The translations under genes were made by a program, and so were the position numbers. A stretch of DNA of 8,808 nucleotides from an uncultured Planctomycetaceae bacterium (GTDB lineage Bacteria; Planctomycetota; Planctomycetia; Pirellulales; JACPPG01). Every line of letters starts with the position of its first letter. Position 1 is the first letter of the stretch. The notes under the pieces were generated by a model that was given only the letters and a program-made list of their open reading frames with translations, did not search any database and had not been told where the DNA came from. The DNA lies in contig CAMFLN010000082.1 in assembly GCA_945957305.1 (NCBI GenBank), forward strand, positions 1 through 8,808. Direction: 5' to 3'. This document shows positions 1 to 6,365 of this stretch, one piece after another.

Positions 1-123
1 GAGAAGTACGTGATGAAGACGTACAACGGCACGTATCGCGAGCACTTCCTGGAAAAAATCAAGCAGTCTCTCGGCAAGATCGAGGCAAAGTCACGCGCTA
101 ACGAGCAAGTCCTGACGCGATAA
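1..123 (+). CDS. C-terminal end of an unrecognised protein (5'-truncated)
   Basis: Frame 1 is open from the first base to a TAA at 121-123 and gives the last 40 residues of a protein that begins outside the window. A second frame is also open across most of this stretch. Frame 1 is preferred because its codons end overwhelmingly in G or C, as in the confirmed genes downstream. The fragment is hydrophilic and rich in Lys and Glu, looks helical, and has no membrane segment or recognisable motif. I do not recognise the family and assign no function. About 550 bases separate it from the next gene, so it is unlikely to belong to the same operon. Confidence 0.6.
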   Translation, partial: EKYVMKTYNGTYREHFLEKIKQSLGKIEAKSRANEQVLTR

Positions 124-267
124 GCAACGGGATAAACATGGCGCGGGTGGTGTGTGTGTTCATGTGTCTCACCTGAGCAAGGCGTCACATCCGGTAGCTG
201 AAGGTGCGCGGGGCATTGCAGCTGCGGCCCGCGACGCTCAAGTGGGATTCTCGCCTCGTTTCGCGGA

Positions 268-300
268 ATTTGACCCGTGACGCAGACGAAAGGGTCAAAT
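268..300. repeat. Perfect inverted repeat, 9-base arms, 15-base spacer
   Basis: ATTTGACCC at 268-276 is the exact reverse complement of GGGTCAAAT at 292-300. The centre-to-centre distance is 24 bases, a little over two helical turns. No T-run follows, so a simple intrinsic terminator is unlikely. It could be a dimeric regulator site or an RNA hairpin 145 bases after the upstream gene ends. The function is inferred only from the symmetry. Confidence 0.45.
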
Positions 301-404
301 CTGATGCGGATCGCGTAGAGCGCTAGTCGATTCGAGGATTCGCTGTCGCAGCACTCCGAGATGCTGTCGGCCAGGGGGACATCCATCCCCCCGGGTCCCC
401 AGGT

Positions 405-448
405 GACGCCTGAAGCAGGCGTCTTGCCGGGTTAAGAAGACTTTTTTT
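405..448 (+). terminator. Possible terminator or attenuator: hairpin(s) followed by T7
   Basis: GACGCCTG at 405-412 pairs perfectly with CAGGCGTC at 416-423 around a three-base loop. A second, weaker stem, GTCTT at 421-425 with AAGAC at 437-441, shares bases 421-423 with the first and runs straight into seven T at 442-448. The strong hairpin is too far from the T-run for a classic intrinsic terminator, and the stem next to the T-run has only five pairs. It may be a weak terminator on the + strand or a switchable structure. Confidence 0.3.
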
Positions 449-560
449 GAGCGCCTTTCTCCGCCGTCGCGAGAGGTTCGTTTCGTCCTCGCATTGACGA
501 GTGATGGTGGATTTATCGAGGGCGAGGCGGCCAAATCCTACGCAAAAGGGATCTCCGGAG

Positions 561-601
561 GGTATTTTTGAGATTTTTGTCGGTTTTTACTTCCAATTTT
601 G
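561..601. promoter_or_regulatory. Phased T-tracts, predicted intrinsically curved DNA
   Basis: T-tracts lie at 565-569, 574-578, 584-588 and 597-600, with successive starts 9, 10 and 13 bases apart. Runs of four or more A or T repeated near the helical period are a known cause of intrinsic DNA bending. The block is about 70-105 bases upstream of the sigma factor start, where an AT-rich upstream element or a bend could affect transcription. The tracts are visible in the sequence; the promoter role is inferred. Confidence 0.45.
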
Positions 602-604
602 CCC

Positions 605-644
605 AATCCCCGACGTAACCCACAGGGTGGGGGATTCCGTCGGG
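605..644 (+). promoter_or_regulatory. Alternative hairpins in the probable 5' leader of the sigma factor mRNA
   Basis: AATCCCC (605-611) pairs with GGGGATT (630-636) around an inner ACCC/GGGT stem (618-621/625-628). CCCGACG (609-615) can instead pair perfectly with CGTCGGG (638-644). The two outer stems share bases 609-611 and cannot both form. The ribosome site AAAGG (657-661) begins 12 bases after the second structure, so folding could influence translation of the TTG-started sigma gene. The complementarity is seen directly; any switching is inferred. Confidence 0.35.
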
Positions 645-669
645 AAGAACGCTAACAAAGGTTGCTCTG

Positions 670-1218
670 TTGAACGAACCGGGGCGGCAGATCAATAGCG
701 ATGAATTCGTCGCACTTTTGGTGCGGCACGAGCGGCGGCTGCGTGCCTTTGTCGCGACCCTGCTGGGGCGCTTTGAAGACATTGACGAAGTCGTCCAAAA
801 CGCGTGGCTCGTCGCGTGGCGAAAGATGGACTCGTTCTCGTGTCACTCCACGAATTTTGATGAGGAATTCGTCCGCTGGCTCTGCGCAATCGCGCGCTTT
901 GAACTGCTTGCGTATAGGCGCAAGAACGGCCCAGGAATGGTGTTGTTTGACGAGGAATTGATCGAGAATCTGGCCGACATGCGCATCGAGCAGGCGGACT
1001 ATTTCGAATCGCGTCATCGTGCGTTACTGAACTGCTTGCGACGTCTCAGTCCACGTGATCGCGAAATGGTTTTCGACCGCTACGGCCGCGGCAAATCGGT
1101 GCAGCAGATGGCCACTACGGCAGGCCGAAGTCTGGACGGCATTTACAAGTCCTTGGGTCGGATTCGCACTGCATTGTTTGCGTGCATCGATTCCTCGCTG
1201 AAGCAGGAAGGTTGTTAG
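670..1218 (+). CDS. ECF-type RNA polymerase sigma factor, planctomycete type
   Basis: This 182-residue protein has the two-domain plan of extracytoplasmic-function sigma factors. Region 2 spans about residues 10-86: DIDEVVQNAW at 37-46 matches the core-binding region 2.2, and an aromatic and basic stretch to RRKN at 86 matches 2.3-2.4, which opens the -10 element. Region 4 spans about 117-177, with LRRLSPRDREM at 123-133 and a helix-turn-helix near 143-166 for -35 recognition. It resembles the sigma-70 subfamily often seen next to FecR proteins in Rhodopirellula and Verrucomicrobium. The start is the TTG at 670: AAAGG lies 8 bases upstream, the frame is closed by TAA at 616, and the next Met is only at residue 53, inside region 2.2. 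The TAG ends two bases before the FecR-like gene, so the two are almost certainly co-transcribed. The sigma family is secure; the regulon is unknown. Confidence 0.9.
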   Translation: MNEPGRQINSDEFVALLVRHERRLRAFVATLLGRFEDIDEVVQNAWLVAWRKMDSFSCHSTNFDEEFVRWLCAIARFELLAYRRKNGPGMVLFDEELIENLADMRIEQADYFESRHRALLNCLRRLSPRDREMVFDRYGRGKSVQQMATTAGRSLDGIYKSLGRIRTALFACIDSSLKQEGC

Positions 1219-1220
1219 GG

Positions 1221-3032
1221 ATGACAGCTGCCAGTGACGACATGAAGGAACTCGACGAGTTGTTGCAGAGAATGTGCGACTCGTGCCTGGACGCCGTCGC
1301 AGCGGCGCGCCTGGCGGAGATCCTTGCCTCGTCGAAGGCTGCCCAGCGTCGCTATATCGAGTACATGGACTATTGCATTGGCATTGCCCATGCGCTGCCC
1401 GGTATTGACGAGAACGACCGGCTATTACCGCGTCAGTCAGCGTCCACGATATTGCCATTTGACGCTCCGCGGTATCCCCCTTCGTCGGCAGCAGACCCAA
1501 CGCCCATGTTGAGCGTCGCTGTGAATGATAGGACGCGATTGAGTCGGAAGCAGACGATCTCCATTCCGCGGTTCTCGCTTCTCCGCTCCCTCCTGTATCC
1601 GATGACGCGCGCGCCATTGAGGATGTGGGCGGCTGCGGTGCTGCTACTGTGCTTATTGGGCGCTCCATGGATGCTGCGGGCACTTCGACCGGTTGTGGTG
1701 CAACCGGCGCCGGTTGAGTCGTTAACGGCCGACGCCGCAAACCTTGAGTCGGATTTTGCCGCGCGCATTATCGGCATGACGTCCGATACGACCTGGGAGA
1801 ATCCGGGCGCGAAAGTCGACGCACTGCTCCGATTTAAAACCCATGAGACGATTCACGTTTTGACCGGACTCGTCAGGATTGAGTTCGTATCCGGCGCCAA
1901 AGTCATCCTGCAGGCGCCCGCCGTTTTCACACCCACTGGGCCGGATTCCGGCCAGCTCGATCGTGGCCGATTGACCGGTAAGGCCACGAACGGGAACTTC
2001 CGACTGACGACAAAAGCCGCCGAGGTGATCGATCTTGGCACGGAGTTCGGCGTTGCGGTCGACGACGTTACTGGCACCGATGTGCTGGTCTTCGATGGCG
2101 AAGTCGAAGTGGTCCCCCGCGCTGCCGGTCCAGATGCCGGCAGAGTGCTGAAAATGACCGAGGGGATGGCTGCCCGCATTACTCCGACCGGCAGTGCGGT
2201 TCACGATTTTCCTGCAGAGCCAGGTGGATTCTCGCGATCCATCACGTCGTTGGGTAACCGTGACAAGGACAATGAATTGAGCCTGGTCGACGTCATTTGT
2301 GGCGGCAACGGTTTTGACAACAACCTGGCCGGCGCCATTGACCCGCGGACAGGGAAGCCCGACAGCGGTGTGTGGTTGAGGTCCTGGGGCGCGGGCCGCC
2401 GCAAGGGTGCTGCGTTTAATCTGATCACGCATTGTCCACCGCTGGATGCCGTCTTTATTCCCTTTATCGGCGGAGAGGCGACCCAGGTCGATTCGCTCGG
2501 CAACAAAATCGTATTGCCCTGCTTTACTTCGCAGACCTTTGGACCGATCTGGGCTCGACGCAGCACGAAAGGCCTCGATACTGCAGGTGAAGGGATCGAC
2601 TTTTGGGGACCGGATACCTTCAAAGATGTGAACCAGCGACTGCAGTCGACCCGGCACGGCGTGATCGGCTTACAAGCCAACGTCGGATTCACGGTTGACT
2701 TGCAGGCGGTGCGCATGCGGCAGCATTGCGACGTTACAGGCTTCGAGGCAGTCATCGCCCTGCTAGCGGCTTATAAGGATCGTCAACAACGCGATCCGGC
2801 GAAAACCCTTGTGGATTTTCGCGTGTATGTCGACGGCGTCCTTCGCACTAGTCGACTTTCGATCAAACGTGCTGACGGCGACATCCGAGTCGCCGTTTCC
2901 CTAACCCCCGTGGACCAGAGGATAACGCTCGTGAGCACTGACGCGGATGAGTCGATCTTGTTTGACGAATTGGTCTTGATCGACCCCATCTTGATGCTCG
3001 ACAGATCAACGCGAAGTCAGAGTTCCGAATGA
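1221..3032 (+). CDS. Membrane-anchored FecR-domain protein with C-terminal NPCBM-like domain (putative anti-sigma/sensor)
   Basis: The protein has 603 residues. The cytoplasmic N-terminus (about 1-130) starts with a helical segment like that of planctomycete FecR proteins (LDELLQRMCDSCLDA, 11-25). A single hydrophobic helix lies at about 135-152. A FecR domain follows at about 192-295, recognisable by GLVRIEF, AEVIDLGTEFGVAV and LVFDGEVEV. The C-terminal part (355-598) ends in a beta-rich region (DFRVYVDGVLRTS, later LFDELVLIDP) resembling NPCBM-type carbohydrate-binding modules. In the TonB-linked Fec system FecR relays a periplasmic signal to its sigma factor; adjacency suggests a comparable role here. 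The start at 1221 is chosen for AGGAAGG (1205-1211), 9 bases upstream and 2 bases beyond the sigma stop; an in-frame GTG at 1182 would add 13 residues and overlap the sigma gene. FecR assignment is firm, NPCBM assignment moderate, anti-sigma role inferred. Confidence 0.85.
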   Translation: MTAASDDMKELDELLQRMCDSCLDAVAAARLAEILASSKAAQRRYIEYMDYCIGIAHALPGIDENDRLLPRQSASTILPFDAPRYPPSSAADPTPMLSVAVNDRTRLSRKQTISIPRFSLLRSLLYPMTRAPLRMWAAAVLLLCLLGAPWMLRALRPVVVQPAPVESLTADAANLESDFAARIIGMTSDTTWENPGAKVDALLRFKTHETIHVLTGLVRIEFVSGAKVILQAPAVFTPTGPDSGQLDRGRLTGKATNGNFRLTTKAAEVIDLGTEFGVAVDDVTGTDVLVFDGEVEVVPRAAGPDAGRVLKMTEGMAARITPTGSAVHDFPAEPGGFSRSITSLGNRDKDNELSLVDVICGGNGFDNNLAGAIDPRTGKPDSGVWLRSWGAGRRKGAAFNLITHCPPLDAVFIPFIGGEATQVDSLGNKIVLPCFTSQTFGPIWARRSTKGLDTAGEGIDFWGPDTFKDVNQRLQSTRHGVIGLQANVGFTVDLQAVRMRQHCDVTGFEAVIALLAAYKDRQQRDPAKTLVDFRVYVDGVLRTSRLSIKRADGDIRVAVSLTPVDQRITLVSTDADESILFDELVLIDPILMLDRSTRSQSSE

Positions 3033-3059
3033 ATTATCTTTCCACGAGGGGACAGCCTA

Positions 3060-4022
3060 ATGAATTTGTTCAGCCCGCGTTATTTGGTAACTGCCGTAGT
3101 GATGGCCGCTGCGCTCACGAGCGCGATCACTGCCCGCGCGGTTGTGATTGTCAATGACACCTGGCTCGACGGGACGCGCACTGATCCGGCGGCGCCTGCT
3201 TATTCGGAGAATGGTGTGGATCTCGATCTGGACGGCAACCTGGAATCGGTGTGGTACCGCGGCGGTATTGGGACGTTCGATCCAGCGGCAGCCGGCGGGC
3301 CATTGCGCCTCGACCTCAGCGGCGGGCCCTCGACCTCACAGTCCACGATCACGACGTACTTTACACCCGAAGCGACGCCTGTGACTTTGGGCGTGGGTGA
3401 GACAATCAAGGTGACCTGGACGTTTGCTGCTACGGGAATTTCGAGCAACAGCTCGCAGGCGATGCGGGTCGCGATTGTGAATTCGCCCGGCGCGAACCGG
3501 CTGACGTCCGATTTGTCTCCCGTCAGCGATACCTACACAGGCTACGCCAGCTTTATCAACCTGACTTCCGGCAACCTGCAGGCTGCCGCGCCGTTCGAAC
3601 TGCGCGAGCGAGTGAGTCCTGGATCTTCCGGCTCGTTGCAGTCTTCGGCAAGCGTGTGGACGGCCATCGGGAATGGCGCTACGGCGGGCAACGCGGGGTT
3701 CACGAGCGGTTTGACCTACACCTATACCTTCGAGGCCACGCACACTCCGGCTAACGAGTTGGCCATCGTGACTCGCCTGACGGGGCCGGGTTTGGATGGA
3801 GACGGCGTCGCCGAGGTAAATCTTACCGACCCGACCCCGAACGGCGGCAGCTTTACCTTTGATACCTTCTCGGTCCGATTCGGCAGCCCGGCAACAACGG
3901 CGAACATAATCGACACCAGCCTGTTCCGTGTGGAAGTCGTCCCGGAGCCGGCGTCGTACGTCATGTTGGGTTTGGGTGGAATTCTGGCAATCGGTCTAGC
4001 CCGCCGCCGTAAGGCGGGCTAG
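3060..4022 (+). CDS. PEP-CTERM surface protein A
   Basis: This 320-residue exported protein has a signal peptide at 1-27 (hydrophobic core about 9-23, cleavage after ARA). The mature part is Thr/Ser/Gly-rich and looks beta-stranded, with no recognised catalytic motif. The tail is a textbook PEP-CTERM signal: PEP at 295-297, a hydrophobic helix at 299-313, then RRRKAG. PEP-CTERM proteins are processed by an exosortase and exported to the surface or matrix. GAGGGG (3046-3051) lies 8 bases before the ATG. The gene starts 27 bases after the FecR-like gene ends, so it is probably in the same operon and a candidate target or partner of that regulatory pair. Its whole body is paralogous to protein C (5116-6315), but it lacks the dockerin repeats C carries. 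A strong hairpin overlaps its last codons and stop. The ligand or function of the body domain is unknown. Confidence 0.85.
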   Translation: MNLFSPRYLVTAVVMAAALTSAITARAVVIVNDTWLDGTRTDPAAPAYSENGVDLDLDGNLESVWYRGGIGTFDPAAAGGPLRLDLSGGPSTSQSTITTYFTPEATPVTLGVGETIKVTWTFAATGISSNSSQAMRVAIVNSPGANRLTSDLSPVSDTYTGYASFINLTSGNLQAAAPFELRERVSPGSSGSLQSSASVWTAIGNGATAGNAGFTSGLTYTYTFEATHTPANELAIVTRLTGPGLDGDGVAEVNLTDPTPNGGSFTFDTFSVRFGSPATTANIIDTSLFRVEVVPEPASYVMLGLGGILAIGLARRRKAG

Positions 4023-4024
4023 GC
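3994..4024 (+). terminator. Strong hairpin overlapping the stop codon of protein A
   Basis: CTAGCCCGCC (3996-4005) pairs perfectly with GGCGGGCTAG (4013-4022) around a seven-base loop. One G-U pair and one further G-C pair extend the stem to twelve. The 3' arm contains the TAG stop at 4020-4022. No T-run follows, so this is not a canonical intrinsic terminator; it could terminate without a U-tract, protect the mRNA 3' end, or attenuate read-through to protein B. Part of the symmetry arises from Arg codons of the PEP-CTERM tail. Confidence 0.4.
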
Positions 4025-4142
4025 GGTGGATCGCTTCGAGCGTGAGGCAAACGAGGCCATGAACAATTAGCGCGGTGTTTGTAGAGCTGGTCAGGTGCAG
4101 GTACCCAACAGCAACTCAATGCATTTTTTTGAAGGCGTTTTC

Positions 4143-5045
4143 ATGATGATCCGTATGACCAACAAGATCGCAGGTTTGCTCGCCCTCGCGATGACATGGG
4201 CCGTTGCAGCTCGTGCAACGGCAGCGGTCGTCGCGAGTTATGCCGGACCGGAATCTTTCGCGACACACCATGTCGTGGTTCTCCCCGACGTCTCAGTCGG
4301 GTTGGAGGGAACTCTGAGCATGGATTTTATCGCGCCGGATATCACCACCCGGCAGTTCCTGTGGACCGCCACCGACGCGTTCGGCGGCTCCCCTCCCGGT
4401 GAAGGAGAAATGGCACTGCAAATTCGCAATGGTCGCATTGGCTTGTCGTATTGGACCCTGCCGCAGCAGGTTTTGAACGCGGGACATACGTATGAAAGCC
4501 TTCCCATTCCCGCCGATGGTTTGAAACACCACGTGGAGGTCACCTGGAAAAACGGAAATCCCGTCGTACTCAAGTTGGACGGTGCGGGTCTGGCCGCCAA
4601 GATTGGCGGTGCGGCGGGTGGATCTTTGACCAGTTGGACCACACTAACGGGGGCGCATGTCCTGGGGGGCGAGCCAGACGGACTGGGTGGAATCAAATTT
4701 GCCTACGGTGGCACCGTATCGAACATGGTGCTGAAAGACGTCTATTCCTACGTCGTCGGCGATGTGAATTTCGACGGCATCGTCAATGGCCAAGATATCG
4801 CCCTGATGGCTTCGCAATACCTGGTTGTGGCGACACTTCCCGGTCTGATTGCGGGGGACGCCAATATGGACGGCATCGTCAACGGCCAGGACATCGCTTT
4901 GGTGGCATCAAACTGGCTGCAATTTCCGTCTCCGGGGTCGGCCGAGGCCGCCGCGGTTCCCGAGCCGGGAACTTTTGCGCTGCTGAGTTTGGGGCTGGCC
5001 CTAGGGGGCTGCGCAGCGATTCGCCGGCGGCGGAATCGTTGTTGA
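4143..5045 (+). CDS. LamG-like/dockerin/PEP-CTERM surface protein B
   Basis: This 300-residue exported protein has a signal peptide over about residues 1-28 (hydrophobic core 9-20, Ala-rich cleavage region). Residues about 35-200 resemble a concanavalin A/LamG-like jelly-roll domain, with the typical HHVEVTWKNGNPVVLKLDG strand pair and a late GTVSNMVLKD segment. Two dockerin-type EF-hand repeats follow: DVNFDGIVNGQD at 207-218 and DANMDGIVNGQD at 239-250, both with intact calcium-ligand positions 1, 3, 5, 9 and 12. The tail has PEP at 273-275, a hydrophobic helix and a five-Arg end. The start at 4143 is chosen because GAAGG (4131-4135) lies 7 bases upstream and it places the signal peptide at the N-terminus; a GTG at 4095 would add 16 residues and has no comparable site. 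Such domains suggest a surface carbohydrate-associated protein; ligand unknown. Confidence 0.85.
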   Translation: MMIRMTNKIAGLLALAMTWAVAARATAAVVASYAGPESFATHHVVVLPDVSVGLEGTLSMDFIAPDITTRQFLWTATDAFGGSPPGEGEMALQIRNGRIGLSYWTLPQQVLNAGHTYESLPIPADGLKHHVEVTWKNGNPVVLKLDGAGLAAKIGGAAGGSLTSWTTLTGAHVLGGEPDGLGGIKFAYGGTVSNMVLKDVYSYVVGDVNFDGIVNGQDIALMASQYLVVATLPGLIAGDANMDGIVNGQDIALVASNWLQFPSPGSAEAAAVPEPGTFALLSLGLALGGCAAIRRRRNRC

Positions 5046-5115
5046 TCCCCAGTTGGCCCGGTGCGTCGAGCAATCGGCATTTGGACAGCGCGAATCACGC
5101 GACGGGAATACTTTA

Positions 5116-6315
5116 ATGAGTCGTCTGCTGCTATTTGCCGTGGCATTCAGCGCCGCTGTCTTCAACGGCGCGCACACCAGCCACGGGATCGTACTGGTTA
5201 ACGATACCTGGAAAGATGGTACGCGCACGGATCCGTTGTCGCCGGACTATACCGAGAACGGCGTCGACCTCGATCACGACGGTGACATCGAATCGGCTTG
5301 GTTTCACGGCGGAGCTGGTTCGTTCGATGTCGTCGGGGCGGGGGGACCGTTACGCAATGATCTCACGTCGTTTGCCACCACACAGTCCTCGTTGACGACG
5401 TATTTCGCTCCGGAAGCGACACCGGTGACGCTCGACGTGGGGCAAAAGCTCAAGGTCACTTTTGTCTTTACGCCGACGCTGCTGGAATCCGACGGCATCG
5501 ATATGACCGGTCAGAGCTTTCGCATGGCGGTTGTAAATACGCCCTCAATCGCCCGAATCTCGACGGACGTCAATCCTCCGCAGGCCGCCTACAGCGGCTA
5601 CGGCGCCTTCATCAACATGCAACGGCCGACCTTTGACGCAGCCGACGGTATGCCGTTCGAGTTGCGCGAGCGGGTCAACCCTACGCCCTCCGGTGGGCCC
5701 CTACTGTCTTCGCAGGCGGCCTATTGGTCGGTACTGGGTAACGGCGCCACAAACGGCAACCCGAGTTTCACCAGCGGTACTCAGTACACGTACACCTTCG
5801 AAGCCACGCACACCGCGGCTGACGAGTTGGCCATTGTCAGCCGTCTCTCGGGCGCAGGCTTTAATGGAACCGGATTCGCCGAGGTCGATTACACCGACCC
5901 TACGCCCAACGGCGGCAGCTTCAGCTTTGACACCTTCACCCTCCGGCTTAACAGCGGTTACCAAACGGCGGGGATCTTGGACATCAGCCTGTTGAAAGTC
6001 GAACTACTCAACGCTGTTGCCCCGCTGGTCGGCGACGTCAATTTCGACAGCATCGTCAACGGGCAGGATATCGCTCTCGTCGCGTCGAATTGGTTGCAAA
6101 CGGGCGATGCCCCGGGCGACGCCAATAACGACGGAATCGTCAATGGTCAGGATATCGCGATCATCGCCTCGAATTGGCTGGCAACATCCGGACCGGGTAG
6201 CGGGGCTGCGCAATCTGCCGCCCTGCCGGAGCCAGGCGGTCTGACCCTGCTCAGCGTGGCGCTGATGTTGGATGGGCTCAATCGACTTTATCGTCGGCGT
6301 AACCCGCCCCTTTAG
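5116..6315 (+). CDS. Dockerin/PEP-CTERM surface protein C, paralogue of protein A
   Basis: This 399-residue exported protein has a signal peptide at about 1-24. Residues 25-305 match protein A along its length (shared blocks include VNDTW, DGTRTDP, YFxPEATPVTL, FELRERV, YTYTFEATHT and DPTPNGGSF), pointing to a duplicated domain of unknown function. Unlike A it then has two dockerin-type EF-hand repeats (307-318 and 335-346), very similar to those of protein B, and a PEP-CTERM tail with PEP at 371-373. The first repeat has Ser312 where dockerin loops have Gly. The tail helix is imperfect, with Asp386 and Asn389 near its end. The start at 5116 is supported by the signal peptide directly after it; GGGA about 8 bases upstream is only a weak ribosome site, and an upstream GTG at 5053 would bury the signal peptide. 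Seventy bases separate it from protein B. Confidence 0.85.
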   Translation: MSRLLLFAVAFSAAVFNGAHTSHGIVLVNDTWKDGTRTDPLSPDYTENGVDLDHDGDIESAWFHGGAGSFDVVGAGGPLRNDLTSFATTQSSLTTYFAPEATPVTLDVGQKLKVTFVFTPTLLESDGIDMTGQSFRMAVVNTPSIARISTDVNPPQAAYSGYGAFINMQRPTFDAADGMPFELRERVNPTPSGGPLLSSQAAYWSVLGNGATNGNPSFTSGTQYTYTFEATHTAADELAIVSRLSGAGFNGTGFAEVDYTDPTPNGGSFSFDTFTLRLNSGYQTAGILDISLLKVELLNAVAPLVGDVNFDSIVNGQDIALVASNWLQTGDAPGDANNDGIVNGQDIAIIASNWLATSGPGSGAAQSAALPEPGGLTLLSVALMLDGLNRLYRRRNPPL

Positions 6316-6365
6316 AAAGCAGATCTGACAGAACTATTCGTTGCAACTGCAAAGCAATCAGCACC

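Larger units (their letters stand above)
124..669. other. Long non-coding region upstream of the sigma factor gene
   Basis: No reading frame here looks coding: the short open stretches on both strands lack family motifs, plausible ribosome sites or consistent codon bias. The region holds a perfect 9-base inverted repeat (268-276/292-300), a tight 8-bp hairpin (405-423) followed by a run of seven T (442-448), four T-tracts at near-helical spacing (565-600), and alternative hairpins in the probable leader (605-644). I could not identify a convincing sigma-70-type promoter. Its size and structure suggest it carries the control region of the sigma factor operon. Confidence 0.6.

Noticed and set aside
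207..219. A 13-base exact match (CGCGGGGCATTGC) is repeated at 7753-7765 in the other long intergenic region.
   Set aside because: For all position pairs in a window of this size a 13-base match is close to chance expectation, more so with GC bias, and flanking bases do not extend the match.
494..517. TTGACG followed by TTTATC looks like a sigma-70 promoter upstream of the sigma gene.
   Set aside because: The spacing is only 12 bases, far from the usual 16-18, and no better -10 element lies at the right distance.
295..534. A 79-codon open frame on the minus strand in the upstream intergenic region.
   Set aside because: No recognisable motif or ribosome site, low-complexity Arg/Pro content typical of GC-rich non-coding DNA, and it overlaps the structured elements.
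501..698. A 65-codon + strand frame overlapping the start of the sigma factor gene.
   Set aside because: It has no motif, spans the T-tracts and leader hairpins, and conflicts with the sigma factor's own ribosome site and frame.
1722..2657. A 311-codon minus-strand open frame inside the FecR-like gene.
   Set aside because: It is antisense to a clearly homologous coding sequence; long antisense frames are common in GC-rich genes and this one shows no domain.
4634..5116. A 160-codon + strand frame overlapping the 3' half of protein B.
   Set aside because: It is Arg/Gly-rich out-of-frame translation of the dockerin and PEP-CTERM region, which reads correctly in protein B's frame.
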